From assembly GCF_031323975.1 (NCBI RefSeq), contig NZ_JAVIWS010000001.1, forward strand, positions 3,720,001-3,784,000: a stretch of 64,000 nt of DNA, given 5' to 3'. Positions 23,935-37,773 of the stretch are shown one piece after another (position 1 is the stretch's first letter; each line of letters begins with the position of its first letter). The notes below the pieces were generated by a model that did not search any database, was not told the DNA's origin, and saw nothing but the letters and a program-made list of their open reading frames with translations. The stretch is from Escherichia ruysiae (GTDB taxonomy: Bacteria; Pseudomonadota; Gammaproteobacteria; Enterobacterales; Enterobacteriaceae). The position numbers were made by a program, and so were the translations under genes.

Positions 23935-24758
23935 GTGTGCTTATTAATGAAAAAATGCATTCGCGTCGGCTGAAATTGCGCTGGCCGCTCTCGCGTCAGG
24001 TGACTTTAAGCATTGGCACACTAGCGGTTTTACTGACTTTATGGTGGGCAGTGGCGGCGCTGCAACTGATTAGCCCGCTGTTTTTGCCGCCGCCGCAACA
24101 GGTACTGGCAAAACTGCTCACCATTGCCGGAACGCAAGGATTTATGGACGCCACGCTGTGGCAGCATCTGGCAGCCAGCCTGACGCGCATTGTGCTGGCG
24201 CTACTTGCGGCGGTGTTAATCGGCATTCCGGTTGGGATCGCCATGGGGCTAAGCCCGACGGTGCGCGGCATTCTGGATCCGGTAATTGAACTGTATCGCC
24301 CGGTGCCGCCGCTGGCCTATTTGCCGCTGATGGTGATCTGGTTTGGTATTGGTGAAACCTCGAAGATCTTACTGATCTATTTAGCGATTTTTGCACCGGT
24401 GGCGATGTCGGCGCTGGCGGGGGTGAAAAGCGTGCAGCAGGTTCGCGTTCGTGCCGCGCAGTCGCTGGGCGCCAGTCGCACGCAGGTGCTGTGGTTTGTC
24501 ATTCTGCCTGGCGCGCTGCCGGAAATTCTCACCGGATTACGTATTGGTCTGGGGGTTGGCTGGTCTACGCTGGTGGCGGCGGAGCTGATTGCCGCGACGC
24601 GAGGCTTAGGTTTTATGGTTCAGTCAGCGGGTGAATTTCTCGCAACTGACGTGGTGCTGGCGGGGATCGCGGTGATTGCGATTATCGCCTTTCTTTTAGA
24701 ACTGGGTCTGCGTGCGTTACAGCGCCGCCTGACGCCCTGGCATGGAGAAGTACAATGA
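23931..24758 (+). CDS. tauC: Taurine ABC transporter, permease subunit
   Basis: TauC is the inner-membrane channel of the taurine importer. It has 275 residues and about six membrane segments. The EAA coupling loop ([20 protein letters not shown]) that docks on TauB is near residue 178. It overlaps tauB and tauD by four bases at each end, giving tight coupling within the operon. Confidence 0.97.
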   Translation: MSVLINEKMHSRRLKLRWPLSRQVTLSIGTLAVLLTLWWAVAALQLISPLFLPPPQQVLAKLLTIAGTQGFMDATLWQHLAASLTRIVLALLAAVLIGIPVGIAMGLSPTVRGILDPVIELYRPVPPLAYLPLMVIWFGIGETSKILLIYLAIFAPVAMSALAGVKSVQQVRVRAAQSLGASRTQVLWFVILPGALPEILTGLRIGLGVGWSTLVAAELIAATRGLGFMVQSAGEFLATDVVLAGIAVIAIIAFLLELGLRALQRRLTPWHGEVQ

Positions 24759-25606
24759 GTGAACGTCTGAGCATTACCCCGCTGGGGCCGTATATCGGCG
24801 CACAAATTTCGGGTGCCGACCTGACGCGTCCGTTAAGTGATAATCAGTTTGAACAGCTTTACCATGCGGTGTTGCGCCATCAGGTGGTGTTTCTGCGTGA
24901 ACAAGGCATTTCGCCACAGCAGCAACGCGCGCTGGCCCAGCGTTTTGGCGAGCTACATATTCATCCTGTTTACCCTCATGCCGAAGGGGTTGAGGAGATT
25001 ATCGTACTGGATACCCATAACGATAATCCGCCGGATAACGACAACTGGCACACCGATGTGACATTTATTGAGACGCCGCCAGCGGGAGCGATACTGGCAG
25101 CGAAAGAGTTACCATCAACCGGGGGCGATACGCTATGGACCAGTGGTATTGCGGCGTATGAGGCGCTCTCTGTTCCCTTCCGTCAGTTGTTGAGCGGGCT
25201 GCGCGCGGAGCATGATTTCCGTAAATCGTTCCCGGAATACAAATACCGCAAAACGGAGGAGGAGCATCAACGCTGGCGCGAGGCGGCAGCGAAAAATCCT
25301 CCTTTACTACATCCGGTGGTGCGAACGCATCCGGTGAGCGGTAAACAGGCGTTGTTTGTTAATGAAGGATTTACCACGCGAATTGTCGATGTCAGTGAGA
25401 AAGAGAGCGAAGCCTTGCTAGGCTTTTTATTTACCCATATCACCAAACCGGAGTTTCAGGTGCGCTGGCGCTGGCAGCCAAATGATATCGCGATTTGGGA
25501 TAACCGCGTGACTCAGCACTATGCGAATGCAGATTATCTGCCACAGCGGCGGATTATGCATCGGGCGACGATCCTCGGGGATAAACCGTTTTATCGGGCG
25601 GGGTGA
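24755..25606 (+). CDS. tauD: Taurine dioxygenase
   Basis: TauD is a cytosolic Fe(II)/2-oxoglutarate oxygenase that converts taurine to sulfite and aminoacetaldehyde. It has 283 residues. The iron triad is in DNWHTDVTF (His99, Asp101) and RRIMHRATI (His255), with the 2-oxoglutarate-binding arginine also in the last region. It is the last gene of tauABCD. A 51-bp tandem repeat begins a few bases after its stop. Confidence 0.97.
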   Translation: MSERLSITPLGPYIGAQISGADLTRPLSDNQFEQLYHAVLRHQVVFLREQGISPQQQRALAQRFGELHIHPVYPHAEGVEEIIVLDTHNDNPPDNDNWHTDVTFIETPPAGAILAAKELPSTGGDTLWTSGIAAYEALSVPFRQLLSGLRAEHDFRKSFPEYKYRKTEEEHQRWREAAAKNPPLLHPVVRTHPVSGKQALFVNEGFTTRIVDVSEKESEALLGFLFTHITKPEFQVRWRWQPNDIAIWDNRVTQHYANADYLPQRRIMHRATILGDKPFYRAG

Positions 25607-25730
25607 AACGAGCGCGGACGGTCCCCTCGTGTGGCGAAAGAACGGTGATTTAGATAAAACGAATACGGACGGTCCCCTTGAGCGGCGAAAGAACGGTGAT
25701 ATAGATGAAGCGAGTGCGGACGGTCCCCTC
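25607..25730. repeat. 51-bp tandem repeat after tauD
   Basis: A unit beginning CGGACGGTCCCCT recurs at 25615, 25666 and 25717, exactly 51 bases apart. The first two are full length, with the inner block GGCGAAAGAACGGTGAT unchanged and the flanks diverged. The third runs into a GC-rich palindrome. The period is a multiple of three, so a short frame with 17-residue repeats arises, but it lacks a ribosome site and overlaps tauD. Confidence 0.85.
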
Positions 25731-25766
25731 GCCCCCTTGGGGAGAGGGTTAGGGTGAGGGGGCGTT
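25721..25766. repeat. GC-rich palindromic intergenic element
   Basis: CCCCTCGCCCCCTTGGGGAG followed by AGGGTTAGGGTGAGGGG forms a strong imperfect hairpin between tauD and hemB, which converge. It belongs to the common enterobacterial CCCTCACCCTAACCC class of intergenic repeat, possibly boxC-like; I am not sure of the class name. It probably acts as a transcript end. Confidence 0.6.
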
Positions 25767-25814
25767 CACCGTACTTTCAACAGGTTAACTCCCCCTTTCT
25801 GAGAGGAAACAAAA

Positions 25815-26789
25815 TTAACGCAGAATCTTCTTCTCAGCCAGATCCAGCGCAAAGTAGCTGAAAATCAGATCCGCACCCGCACGCTTAATCGAACCTAAGC
25901 TTTCGAGCACTACTTTCTCTTCATCTATAGCACCCGCCAGCGCGGCGAACTTAATCATCGCGTACTCGCCGCTTACCTGATACGCGCCAATCGGCAGTTC
26001 AGTACGTTCACGCAGCTCACGCACGATGTCCAGGTACGCTCCGGCTGGTTTAACCATCAGGCAGTCTGCGCCCTGAGCTTCATCCAGCAGTGATTCACGA
26101 ATCGCTTCGCGACGGTTCATTGGGTTCATCTGATAGCTTTTGCGGTCACCTTTTAATGCGCTTCCGGCAGCTTCACGGAACGGACCATAAAAGGAGGAAG
26201 CGAACTTGGTCGAATACGACATGATCGCCGTATCTTTAAAACCCGCAGCGTCCAGCGCCTGACGAATCGCCTGTACCTGACCGTCCATTGCGGCGGAAGG
26301 GGCGATGAAGTCTGCACCCGCAGCAGCAGCGACCACTGCTTGTTTGCCTAAATTTTCGAGGGTCGCGTCGTTGTCGACGCCGTGCTCGCACAGCACACCG
26401 CAGTGACCGTGAGAGGTGTATTCGCAGAAACAGGTGTCTGACATAACGATCATTTCAGGCACGGTCTGCTTGCAAATGCGTGACATACGCGCCACCAGAC
26501 CATCTTCCCGCCAGGCATCGCTGCCCGTTTCATCGGTATGGTGAGAGATGCCGAAAGTCATTACTGACCGAATACCGGCATTGGCGATACGTTCGATTTC
26601 GCGCGCCAGATGTTTCTCTGGAATACGCATTACGCCCGGCATGGCTTCAACGGCTTTGTAGTCGTCAATTTCTTCTTCAACAAAGATCGGCAACACCAGG
26701 TCGTTAAGGCTAAGTGTTGTCTCTTCAAACATAGCGCGCAGCGCAGGAGATTTGCGCAGGCGACGAGGGCGTTGGATTAAGTCTGTCAT
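25815..26789 (-). CDS. hemB: Porphobilinogen synthase (delta-aminolevulinate dehydratase)
   Basis: HemB condenses two 5-aminolevulinates into porphobilinogen in haem synthesis. It has 324 residues. The catalytic zinc cysteines are in [16 protein letters not shown], the active-site lysines in [13 protein letters not shown] and [12 protein letters not shown]. The start [11 protein letters not shown] at 26789 gives the family length; the in-frame start at 26822 is less likely. It is a single gene, convergent with tauD. Confidence 0.97.
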
Positions 26790-27315
26790 GGTCTGCCTGA
26801 TGTTTGTGGAATCGAGGGACATAGTATACCTGAAGCAGGGCGGGGGTGTTTTACGAAAGTTGTCGCGATGTTGACAAGAAGAGAAGGAAAGACCGGCCTG
26901 GACATCTTTTTAATATAAATAGCAATATTTTCATATTCACTGAAAATATTTTTAATTTTTATTAATTCTCCCTGATTATTGTTTTTGGGAGTTTGACTGC
27001 GCTGTTAAAAATAGAATGACTTAAAGTTCATTGTTTATTAATACATTATTTGTCTAATTTGCTGATGTAATATTTGTAGAGTATATAACTTTGAAATCAA
27101 TGCTGTCATTAACAGATTGAAATGTTAGGTTTTTGTCTGTTTTTGTGATCTGTGTTTACACGTTATTCATATATGTCCACATTCGGACTTAGGGGAAAGA
27201 ATAATTGAACCATTCATCTGTAACGCCGCATAATCGTAAACGCGAAACATAATATGTTTTCTATGCATTGATAATTGATGGATCAACTTATTACGTCCCT
27301 GAGGAGGGATGACAA
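26790..27315. other. AT-rich divergent region between hemB and yaiT
   Basis: About 526 bases with no credible gene. The left end holds the hemB promoter. From about 26900 to 27300 the sequence is strongly AT-rich with A and T tracts, a long leader or H-NS-silenced control region for yaiT. A ribosome site GAGGAGGGATGACAA precedes the yaiT ATG. No specific operator recognised. Confidence 0.55.
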
Positions 27316-30278
<2,963 letters not shown>

Positions 30279-30289
30279 GCGAAGAAATA

Positions 30290-30976
<687 letters not shown>

Positions 30977-32134
30977 TCAGGACGCGGGGATGACCAGCGG
31001 TTTATTCCCGCTCAGTTCGGTTACCAGATCATTGATACCATCGCTCATGTTTTTAAAGCGAGTCAACGGCGAGCGAGTGACGACCACAAAAGCACCAATA
31101 TTTTTTTGCGGGATCATCGCCATATAGGTAATGAATCCGCCGCCGCCACCAGTTTTCTGAATAATTCCCGGACGCCCATCTTTCGGCGCCATATATACCC
31201 AGCCTAAACCGAGCGCATCCGCTCTGCCAGGTACATCCATGCCGATCACTTTCGTAAACTGCGCGCGTTGATAAATCAGCGTCTGCATACGATCCGCCTG
31301 GTTACTGCGCTGATAAAAATCAGACGACAAATACTGCTGCATCCAGCGCATCATATCGCCAGGCGTGGAATAGACGCCGCCGCTACCGATTGCCGCCAGC
31401 GTGTTATTGCACGGACTGGCACCGCGCTCGGCAACCATTAAACGTCGGCACTGATCTGGCGATGGCGTGTAGGTGGTGTCTTTCATCCCCAACGGACGAG
31501 TGATCTGCTCTTCAAACAACTGTGTATAAGGCTTTCCGGACGCATTCGCCAGCGCATCCGCCAGCAGATCAAACGCAAGGTTAGAGTATGCAGCCTGACT
31601 GCCGGGCGCGGCTTTCAGCTTCGCCGTAGAAAGGTATTTCCAGCGTTGTTCGCGTGTCGGCCAGACAAACACCGGACGATTTGCTGCACCGCCAGGCTGT
31701 TCACGCGGCAGGGCGCTGGTATGGGTTGCCAGATTCACCAGCGTAATGGGCTTTCCATTGTAGGTCGGCACGCGTGTGCCTGGTAGAGCATATTTACTTA
31801 ACGGGTCGTTTAACTTCACCGTGCCTTGATCGAGCAGCTTAACCAGCATTTCACTGGTCATCAGTTTAGTGAGGGACGCAATTCGGACTACAGAGTCTAA
31901 TTGTGGGCGAACGTTATTACCGGGACGCGTTTCCCCATAACTGCGAAAGACGCGCTGATTACCGTCAATAACGACCAGTGCCATCCCCGTGGCACCGCTG
32001 CCGTAAAAAATATGATCGGCATAGCGATCGACAATATCAGAGGCGAACTCCGGTTCGGTGATCGGCTGTGCCGCATGGACGGAGGTCAATGACGCCGCAC
32101 ACAGCACGGCAGAAAAAAGCAGACTACGTTTCAA
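30977..32134 (-). CDS. ampH: AmpC-type penicillin-binding protein, DD-carboxypeptidase/endopeptidase
   Basis: AmpH is a periplasmic low-molecular-mass PBP that trims and recycles peptidoglycan peptides. It has 385 residues and the signal peptide MKRSLLFSAVLCAASLTSVH, cleaved near VHAA. Class C motifs are the nucleophile serine in ASLTKLM near residue 88, YSN (AAYSNLAFD) and KTG (IIQKTGGGGGF). It is divergent from sbmA, whose product imports peptides. Confidence 0.96.
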   Translation of the reverse strand: MKRSLLFSAVLCAASLTSVHAAQPITEPEFASDIVDRYADHIFYGSGATGMALVVIDGNQRVFRSYGETRPGNNVRPQLDSVVRIASLTKLMTSEMLVKLLDQGTVKLNDPLSKYALPGTRVPTYNGKPITLVNLATHTSALPREQPGGAANRPVFVWPTREQRWKYLSTAKLKAAPGSQAAYSNLAFDLLADALANASGKPYTQLFEEQITRPLGMKDTTYTPSPDQCRRLMVAERGASPCNNTLAAIGSGGVYSTPGDMMRWMQQYLSSDFYQRSNQADRMQTLIYQRAQFTKVIGMDVPGRADALGLGWVYMAPKDGRPGIIQKTGGGGGFITYMAMIPQKNIGAFVVVTRSPLTRFKNMSDGINDLVTELSGNKPLVIPAS

Positions 32135-32485
32135 CGGTGGTGTCCATAAATTAAATGAAGGTAACTGAGCGTATTTATACTACTCATAGATGGATTGCAA
32201 AGGGCGAATTAGTGCAATAATAGTGCTAAAAACGTAACGGCGCGTAAACACGATCTTTTTCCTGAGCACCAATGCCTGCATTTGTGATCCTGCGCGTGTG
32301 AATCTGCTAATGTAAACAATCCTTTGTTTGTGAAATCCGTCGAAACAATTCTTACGGTCAGCATGACGAACTAAGTACCTTGCCGTTGGTCACAATGGGC
32401 GGTTTCATTTAGCTGGCTCCTCGGAGCAATCATGCGGTTAATGCACAGCAGTTGTTAAAACGATAAGAAGTTAGCAGGAGAGCAT
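32135..32485. promoter_or_regulatory. ampH-sbmA divergent control region
   Basis: About 350 bases without a gene between divergent genes. sbmA has a clear AGGAGAGCAT ribosome site just before 32486. sbmA is reported to be sigma-E dependent, but I did not identify a matching promoter with certainty. No repeat or hairpin of note. Confidence 0.5.
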
Positions 32486-33706
32486 ATGTTTAAGTCTTTT
32501 TTCCCAAAGCCGGGAGCCTTTTTTCTCTCGGCCTTTATTTGGGCACTGATTGCCGTGATCTTCTGGCAAGCCGGTGGTGGTGATTGGGTGGCGCGTATCA
32601 CCGGAGCTACTGGGCAGATCCCGATTAGCGCCGCACGTTTCTGGTCGTTAGACTTCTTGGTTTTTTACGCTTACTACATTGTTTGTGTAGGGCTTTTTGC
32701 GCTGTTCTGGTTTATCTACAGTCCGCATCGTTGGCAATACTGGTCAATACTCGGCACTGCGCTGATTATCTTCGTTACCTGGTTTCTGGTGGAAGTTGGG
32801 GTTGCCGTCAACGCCTGGTATGCACCGTTCTATGATCTGATTCAAACCGCGCTAAGTTCGCCGCATAAAGTCACCATCGAACAATTTTATCGCGAAGTGG
32901 GCGTCTTTCTGGGAATCGCGCTGATTGCTGTGGTGATCAGTGTGCTGAACAACTTCTTTGTCAGCCATTACGTGTTTCGTTGGCGTACGGCGATGAACGA
33001 ATATTACATGGCGAACTGGCAACAACTGCGTCATATCGAAGGTGCCGCTCAGCGTGTGCAGGAAGATACTATGCGTTTTGCCTCAACGCTGGAGAATATG
33101 GGGGTCAGTTTTATCAACGCTATCATGACGTTAATCGCTTTTTTACCGGTACTGGTGACGCTCTCCGCACATGTACCGGAATTGCCGATTATCGGGCATA
33201 TACCATATGGACTGGTGATTGCAGCCATCGTATGGTCGTTGATGGGAACCGGATTGCTGGCGGTTGTGGGTATCAAACTGCCGGGGCTGGAATTTAAAAA
33301 CCAACGCGTAGAAGCGGCTTATCGTAAAGAGTTGGTCTACGGTGAAGATGATGCATCGCGCGCGACGCCGCCAACGGTACGTGAGTTGTTCAGCGCCGTG
33401 CGGAAAAACTATTTCCGCCTCTATTTTCACTATATGTATTTCAACATCGCCCGTATCCTCTATTTGCAAGTCGATAACGTTTTCGGTTTGTTCCTGCTGT
33501 TTCCGTCGATTGTTGCCGGTACGATTACGCTCGGACTGATGACGCAAATTACCAACGTTTTCGGTCAGGTTCGTGGTGCTTTCCAGTATCTGATTAACTC
33601 GTGGACTACGCTGGTTGAGCTGATGTCTATCTACAAACGTCTGCGTAGCTTTGAACATGAGCTGGATAGTGACAAAATTCAGGAAGTAACCCATACGTTG
33701 AGTTAA
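32486..33706 (+). CDS. sbmA: Peptide antibiotic transporter SbmA
   Basis: SbmA is a proton-driven inner-membrane importer of microcin B17, microcin J25, bleomycin and proline-rich peptides. It has 406 residues of the SbmA/BacA family, related to ABC exporter membrane domains but without an ATPase. Several membrane helices are seen, with family stretches such as [20 protein letters not shown] and [14 protein letters not shown] near residue 190. yaiW follows after 12 bases as a cotranscribed partner. Confidence 0.96.
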   Translation: MFKSFFPKPGAFFLSAFIWALIAVIFWQAGGGDWVARITGATGQIPISAARFWSLDFLVFYAYYIVCVGLFALFWFIYSPHRWQYWSILGTALIIFVTWFLVEVGVAVNAWYAPFYDLIQTALSSPHKVTIEQFYREVGVFLGIALIAVVISVLNNFFVSHYVFRWRTAMNEYYMANWQQLRHIEGAAQRVQEDTMRFASTLENMGVSFINAIMTLIAFLPVLVTLSAHVPELPIIGHIPYGLVIAAIVWSLMGTGLLAVVGIKLPGLEFKNQRVEAAYRKELVYGEDDASRATPPTVRELFSAVRKNYFRLYFHYMYFNIARILYLQVDNVFGLFLLFPSIVAGTITLGLMTQITNVFGQVRGAFQYLINSWTTLVELMSIYKRLRSFEHELDSDKIQEVTHTLS

Positions 33707-33718
33707 AAAGGAGAGGTA

Positions 33719-34813
33719 ATGTCGCAGGTCACTCGTCTTTCTTCGCTTTCATTATTGGTAGTTCTGGTTTTAGCGGGGTGTAGTAGTCAGGCTCCGCAAC
33801 CGTTGAAAAAGGGTGAAAAAGCGATAGATGTGGCGAGCGTGGTGCGGCAGAAGTTACCCGCCAGCGTGAAAGACCGCGATGCCTGGGCGAAAGATCTTGC
33901 CACCACTTTTGAAAGTCAGGGGCTGGCACCGACGCTGGAAAACGTCTGCTCGGTGCTGGCAGTGGCGCAGCAGGAGTCAAATTATCAGGCAGATCCGGCT
34001 GTTCCGGGCTTAAGCAAAATTGCCTGGCAAGAGATTGACCGTCGCGCCGAACGGATGCATATCCCCGCGTTTTTGGTTCATACCGCGCTAAAAATTAAAT
34101 CGCCAAACGGCAAAAGTTACAGCGAACGATTAGATTCTGTGCGTACAGAAAAGCAGTTAAGCGCGATTTTTGATGATCTGATCAGCATGGTGCCGATGGG
34201 GCAGACGCTGTTTGGTTCGCTCAACCCGGTACGCACCGGTGGGCCGATGCAGGTCAGCATTGCTTTTGCCGAACAGCATACCAAAGGTTATCCGTGGAAA
34301 ATGGACGGAACGGTACGTCAGGAAGTCTTCAGTCGTCGCGGTGGCTTGTGGTTCGGTACTTACCATTTACTGAATTATCCAGCGAGTTACAGTGCGCCAA
34401 TCTTCCGTTTTGCCGATTTTAACGCTGGCTGGTATGCCAGCCGGAATGCCGCGTTTCAGAACGCGGTCAGTAAAGCCAGCGGCGTGAAGCTGGCGCTGGA
34501 TGGTGATTTAATTCGCTATGACAGCAAAGAGCCTGGGAAAACAGAACTGGCAACGCGCAAACTGGCGGGCAAACTGGGAATGAGCGACAGCGAAATCCGC
34601 CGACAGTTAGAGAAAGGGGATAGCTTCTCTTTTGAAGAGACGGCACTGTACAAGAAAGTTTATCAGCTTGCAGAAGCGAAAACGGGGAAATCTCTGCCAC
34701 GAGAGATGTTGCCTGGGATTCAGTTGGAAAGCCCGAAAATCACCCGTAACCTTACCACTGCATGGTTTGCGAAGCGCGTTGATGAACGACGTGCGCGTTG
34801 TATGAAACAGTGA
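33719..34813 (+). CDS. yaiW: Lipoprotein YaiW
   Basis: It has 364 residues. The signal ends in LVLAGCSS, a lipobox with the lipidated cysteine near residue 21 and Ser at +2, which favours the outer membrane. The mature domain is DUF1615. It has AGGAG just upstream and is cotranscribed with sbmA. It is reported as a surface-exposed lipoprotein that influences uptake of proline-rich peptides with SbmA. The biochemical function is not settled. Confidence 0.94.
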   Translation: MSQVTRLSSLSLLVVLVLAGCSSQAPQPLKKGEKAIDVASVVRQKLPASVKDRDAWAKDLATTFESQGLAPTLENVCSVLAVAQQESNYQADPAVPGLSKIAWQEIDRRAERMHIPAFLVHTALKIKSPNGKSYSERLDSVRTEKQLSAIFDDLISMVPMGQTLFGSLNPVRTGGPMQVSIAFAEQHTKGYPWKMDGTVRQEVFSRRGGLWFGTYHLLNYPASYSAPIFRFADFNAGWYASRNAAFQNAVSKASGVKLALDGDLIRYDSKEPGKTELATRKLAGKLGMSDSEIRRQLEKGDSFSFEETALYKKVYQLAEAKTGKSLPREMLPGIQLESPKITRNLTTAWFAKRVDERRARCMKQ

Positions 34814-34830
34814 TCAATCGAGAACACCAG

Positions 34831-34863
34831 GCCAGATAAGGCGTTTTAGGCCGCATCTGGCAA
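34831..34863. repeat. REP between yaiW and yaiY
   Basis: GCCAGATAAGGCG paired with GCCGCATCTGGC is a diverged REP unit at the convergent ends of yaiW and yaiY. Confidence 0.7.
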
Positions 34864-34871
34864 AGTAAATC

Positions 34872-35180
34872 TTACTGGCGGCGATGTCGCCAGTGCAGCC
34901 ATAGCGCCACCACTGCAAAAATGAAGCAGCCAACTAAAAACGGGATCAGCCCGAAAATAGTGCCGACTCCCAGACCAATTTCCACCCGTGGACGGCCTGT
35001 CTCTTGCACCTGCATCAAACGCTCATAAACGCCGGGCGCATGTACCAGGAGATTAAGCAATTGCGCCCCAGCCCAAAAGCAAAACAGTACAAACAGCGCA
35101 TAGGCAATGTTGCCTGGCGTTGAAGAGGCGTTGCGATATTTTCCGCTAAACAGCGATTTTGACAGGGTGAAATCAGCCAT
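34872..35180 (-). CDS. yaiY: Inner-membrane protein YaiY (DUF2755)
   Basis: It has 102 residues and two hydrophobic segments ([18 protein letters not shown] and a longer one near residues 70-93 ending VVALWLHW), with a basic tail HWRHRRQ. Function unknown. The start [10 protein letters not shown] follows CGGAGGTTTTT. It is a monocistronic minus-strand gene facing yaiZ. Confidence 0.9.
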   Translation of the reverse strand: MADFTLSKSLFSGKYRNASSTPGNIAYALFVLFCFWAGAQLLNLLVHAPGVYERLMQVQETGRPRVEIGLGVGTIFGLIPFLVGCFIFAVVALWLHWRHRRQ

Positions 35181-35439
35181 AAAAACCTCCGGAAGTCATC
35201 TGCTTCTCTTCTGGTGTGATACCAGCGGCTTATGGCAAGTCTGACAGGTCATTTAGATTGTCAATATCAGAATCATGGTAAATTGATGGTGGGAATATTC
35301 CCGAAGCGTGAATATTCGCCATGAGTCACAAAACGGTAACTTTAAGTTAAATTTTTTAACGATACGGGAAATGCTGTCTACACCACAGACGTATGTTATC
35401 GATTATGCGAGGATGTGATTTTTCGTTAACGGAGCCGCC

Positions 35440-35652
35440 ATGAATCTGCCTGTAAAAATCCGCCGTGACTGGCACTATTATGCGTTCGCTATTGGCCTGA
35501 TTTTCATTCTTAACGGTGTGGTGGGGTTGCTGGGATTTGAAGCAAAAGGCTGGCAAACCTATGCAGTCGGTCTGCTGACGTGGGTGATTAGTTTCTGGCT
35601 GGCGGGAATGATTATTCGTCGTCGCGAAGAGGATACTGAAAACGCCCAATAA
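35440..35652 (+). CDS. yaiZ: Small inner-membrane protein YaiZ (DUF2754)
   Basis: It has 70 residues and two membrane helices (HYYAFAIGLIFILNGVVGLL and YAVGLLTWVISFWLAGMII) followed by RRREEDTENAQ. Function unknown. ATG at 35440 follows CGGAGCCGCC. The upstream gap to yaiY (35181-35439) holds only promoter-like AT-rich sequence. Confidence 0.9.
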   Translation: MNLPVKIRRDWHYYAFAIGLIFILNGVVGLLGFEAKGWQTYAVGLLTWVISFWLAGMIIRRREEDTENAQ

Positions 35653-35697
35653 CAGAGGATTGGGAATTCTGGAGTGCTGACAAAGTGCTCGTTGTTT

Positions 35698-35802
35698 ATG
35701 CCGGATATGGCTTGAACGTCTTACCCTGCCTACAAAATAGTGCAAAATCAATACATTGCAATTATCTGGTAGGCCTGGTAAGCGAAGCGTATCAGGCAAT
35801 CT
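35698..35802. repeat. Split REP pair after yaiZ
   Basis: Half units ATGCCGGATATGGCTTG and a later TAGGCCTGGTAAGCG / CGTATCAGGCA unit lie between the convergent genes yaiZ and ddlA, with AT-rich sequence between. Both are diverged from the REP consensus. Confidence 0.7.
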
Positions 35803-35856
35803 TACGTTTACTATCAGTCTTAAACGCCCAATAAAATATTACCGGGCGATTGAAAA

Positions 35857-36951
35857 TTACATAGTGGTTTTCAATGCGTTATCCGCAGCATGACGTTCCA
35901 GTGCCAGCTCAATCAAACGCGTGATCAGATCGGTGTAACTCAGGCCGCTGGCTTGCCACAATTTCGGATACATGCTGATATTAGTGAAGCCTGGCAGCGT
36001 GTTGATCTCGTTGATCACCACTTCGTTTTCCGGCGTTAAAAAGACGTCTACACGCGCCATGCCAGCACATCCCAACGTCTGGTAAGCCTTAACCGCAATC
36101 GCCCGGATCTTATCGTTGATTTCTGGCGCAATGGTCGCCGGAACCACCACTTTTGCACCATCTTCATCAATGTATTTGGTGTCGTAGGCGTAGAAATCAC
36201 TGGTCAGTACGATCTCGCCACAGGTGCTGGCCTGCGGATTGTCATTGCCCAGAACCGCGCATTCGATCTCACGCCCTTTGATCCCTTGCTCAACGATCAC
36301 TTTGTGATCGAACTCGAACGCCAGATCGACGGCAATTGTATACTGTTCTTCGCTGGTTACTTTGCTGACGCCTACGGAGGAACCCTGGTTAGCCGGTTTT
36401 ACAAACAGCGGTAAACCCAGTTTAGACTTCACTTCGGCAAAACTGATGTTGTGGCGATTGGCGCGCGTCAGGGTAATAAATGGCGCGATGTTCAATCCGG
36501 CATCACGCAGTAGACGTTTGGTGACGTCTTTGTCCATACATGCAGCAGAAGCCAGAACATCGGAACCAACAAATGGTAAATTGGCGACGCGTAACATCCC
36601 CTGCAGGGAGCCATCTTCACCCAGCGTACCGTGGACAATCGGGAAAATGACATCCACCGTTGGTAATGGTTGACCATTCTGTGCATCAATAAGCTGGTGT
36701 TCATGTTTACCCGGCACCTGCGCAAGGCTGGTCGCCGAAGGACGCAACGCAATATGGGCAGGATCGTCTGCGTTTAGCAGATAATTGCTGGCATCGCTGA
36801 CGTGCCATTGCCCTTGTTTATCAATGCCCAGCAGCACAACGTCGAAGCGACTTTTATCAATGGCATCAACAATGTTTTTTGCCGATTGCAAAGACACTTC
36901 ATGTTCCGCTGATTTTCCACCAAAAACGATACCTACCCGCAGTTTTTCCAT
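35857..36951 (-). CDS. ddlA: D-alanine--D-alanine ligase A
   Basis: DdlA makes the D-Ala-D-Ala dipeptide for peptidoglycan using ATP. It has 364 residues of the ATP-grasp family. Motifs are [16 protein letters not shown] at the N terminus, [18 protein letters not shown] (nucleotide and lysine contact), and metal ligands in [20 protein letters not shown], then [14 protein letters not shown]. It is a single gene, a paralogue of ddlB elsewhere in E. coli. Confidence 0.97.
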   Translation of the reverse strand: MEKLRVGIVFGGKSAEHEVSLQSAKNIVDAIDKSRFDVVLLGIDKQGQWHVSDASNYLLNADDPAHIALRPSATSLAQVPGKHEHQLIDAQNGQPLPTVDVIFPIVHGTLGEDGSLQGMLRVANLPFVGSDVLASAACMDKDVTKRLLRDAGLNIAPFITLTRANRHNISFAEVKSKLGLPLFVKPANQGSSVGVSKVTSEEQYTIAVDLAFEFDHKVIVEQGIKGREIECAVLGNDNPQASTCGEIVLTSDFYAYDTKYIDEDGAKVVVPATIAPEINDKIRAIAVKAYQTLGCAGMARVDVFLTPENEVVINEINTLPGFTNISMYPKLWQASGLSYTDLITRLIELALERHAADNALKTTM

Positions 36952-37411
36952 CTTAAAAACCTATCCCGTCGAACATAAAGCACATACATTACCACGACAA
37001 AACGGTTGATTCGCGGCCTTCTGACAGAATGTTGCAATCTTCTGGTCACAAAGCGCCCAGCGTACTGACTGAGAAATATCAATGGCTAAATTATGTGCGT
37101 TAGATCACAAAAATGATGAACGGGAAGCTAATTTATCTCTGGTATTAACCATGGTTCAATCAGTGAATAGCTTAATAATAAGTTAACGAAGTAAATATAT
37201 TTCATAACTTTTTATTATATTAATGCTTTATAATTGAATAGCTGTTTTATTTATAAGGGAATTATTTAAATAAGAGAAACGTTTCGCTGATAAATATGTG
37301 CAAATATTTTTGCAAAGTATTTCCTGTGTCATAAAAATACTACTTACAACCCCTATGCAGTTATGAAGCATAATGTTAACTTCTCCATACTTTGGATAAG
37401 GAAATACAGAC
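36952..37411. promoter_or_regulatory. ddlA-iraP divergent region
   Basis: About 460 bases with no gene. It carries the ddlA promoter at the left and the iraP promoter at the right; iraP is known to be ppGpp-responsive. From 37130 to 37330 the DNA is AT-rich. The iraP ribosome site is AAGGAAATACAGAC. No operator was identified. Confidence 0.5.
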
Positions 37412-37672
37412 ATGAAAAATCTCATTGCTGAGTTGTTATTTAAGCTTGCCCAAAAAGAAGAAGAGTCGAAAGAACTGTGCGCGCAGGTTGAGGCACTGGA
37501 GATTATAGTCACCGCGATGCTTCGCAATATGACGCAAAAAGACCAACAGCAGTTGATTGATCAGGTTGAGGGGGCACTGTACGCGGTAAAGCCCGATGCC
37601 AGCATTCCTGACGACGATACGGAGCTGCTGCGCGATTACGTAAAAAAGTTATTGAGGCATCCTCGTCAGTAA
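37412..37672 (+). CDS. iraP: Anti-adaptor IraP
   Basis: IraP binds RssB and blocks delivery of sigma-S to ClpXP, so RpoS is stabilised in phosphate starvation. It has 86 residues, mostly helical, with an N-terminal coiled coil ([20 protein letters not shown]) and an acidic-basic tail ending LLRHPRQ. It lies about 100 bases upstream of phoA, which fits its phosphate link. Confidence 0.95.
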   Translation: MKNLIAELLFKLAQKEEESKELCAQVEALEIIVTAMLRNMTQKDQQQLIDQVEGALYAVKPDASIPDDDTELLRDYVKKLLRHPRQ

Positions 37673-37693
37673 AACGTTAAACCTTTTCAACCG

Positions 37694-37727
37694 TTGTCAT
37701 AAAGCTGTCACGGCAGAGACTTATAGT
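37694..37727 (+). promoter_or_regulatory. phoA Pho box and -10
   Basis: TTGTCATAAAGCTGTCAC (37694-37711) has two CTGTCAT-like direct repeats of the PhoB Pho box in place of a -35. TATAGT (37722-37727) is the -10. PhoB binding recruits RNA polymerase under phosphate limitation. Confidence 0.92.
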
Positions 37728-37773
37728 CGCTTTGTTTTTATTTTTTACTGTATTTGTACATGGAGAAAATAAA

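Noticed and set aside
25521..25757. Short frame with 17-residue repeats (DGPLVWRKNGD) at the tauD end
   Set aside because: The repeats follow only because the DNA period of 51 is divisible by three. It overlaps tauD in another frame and has no ribosome site.
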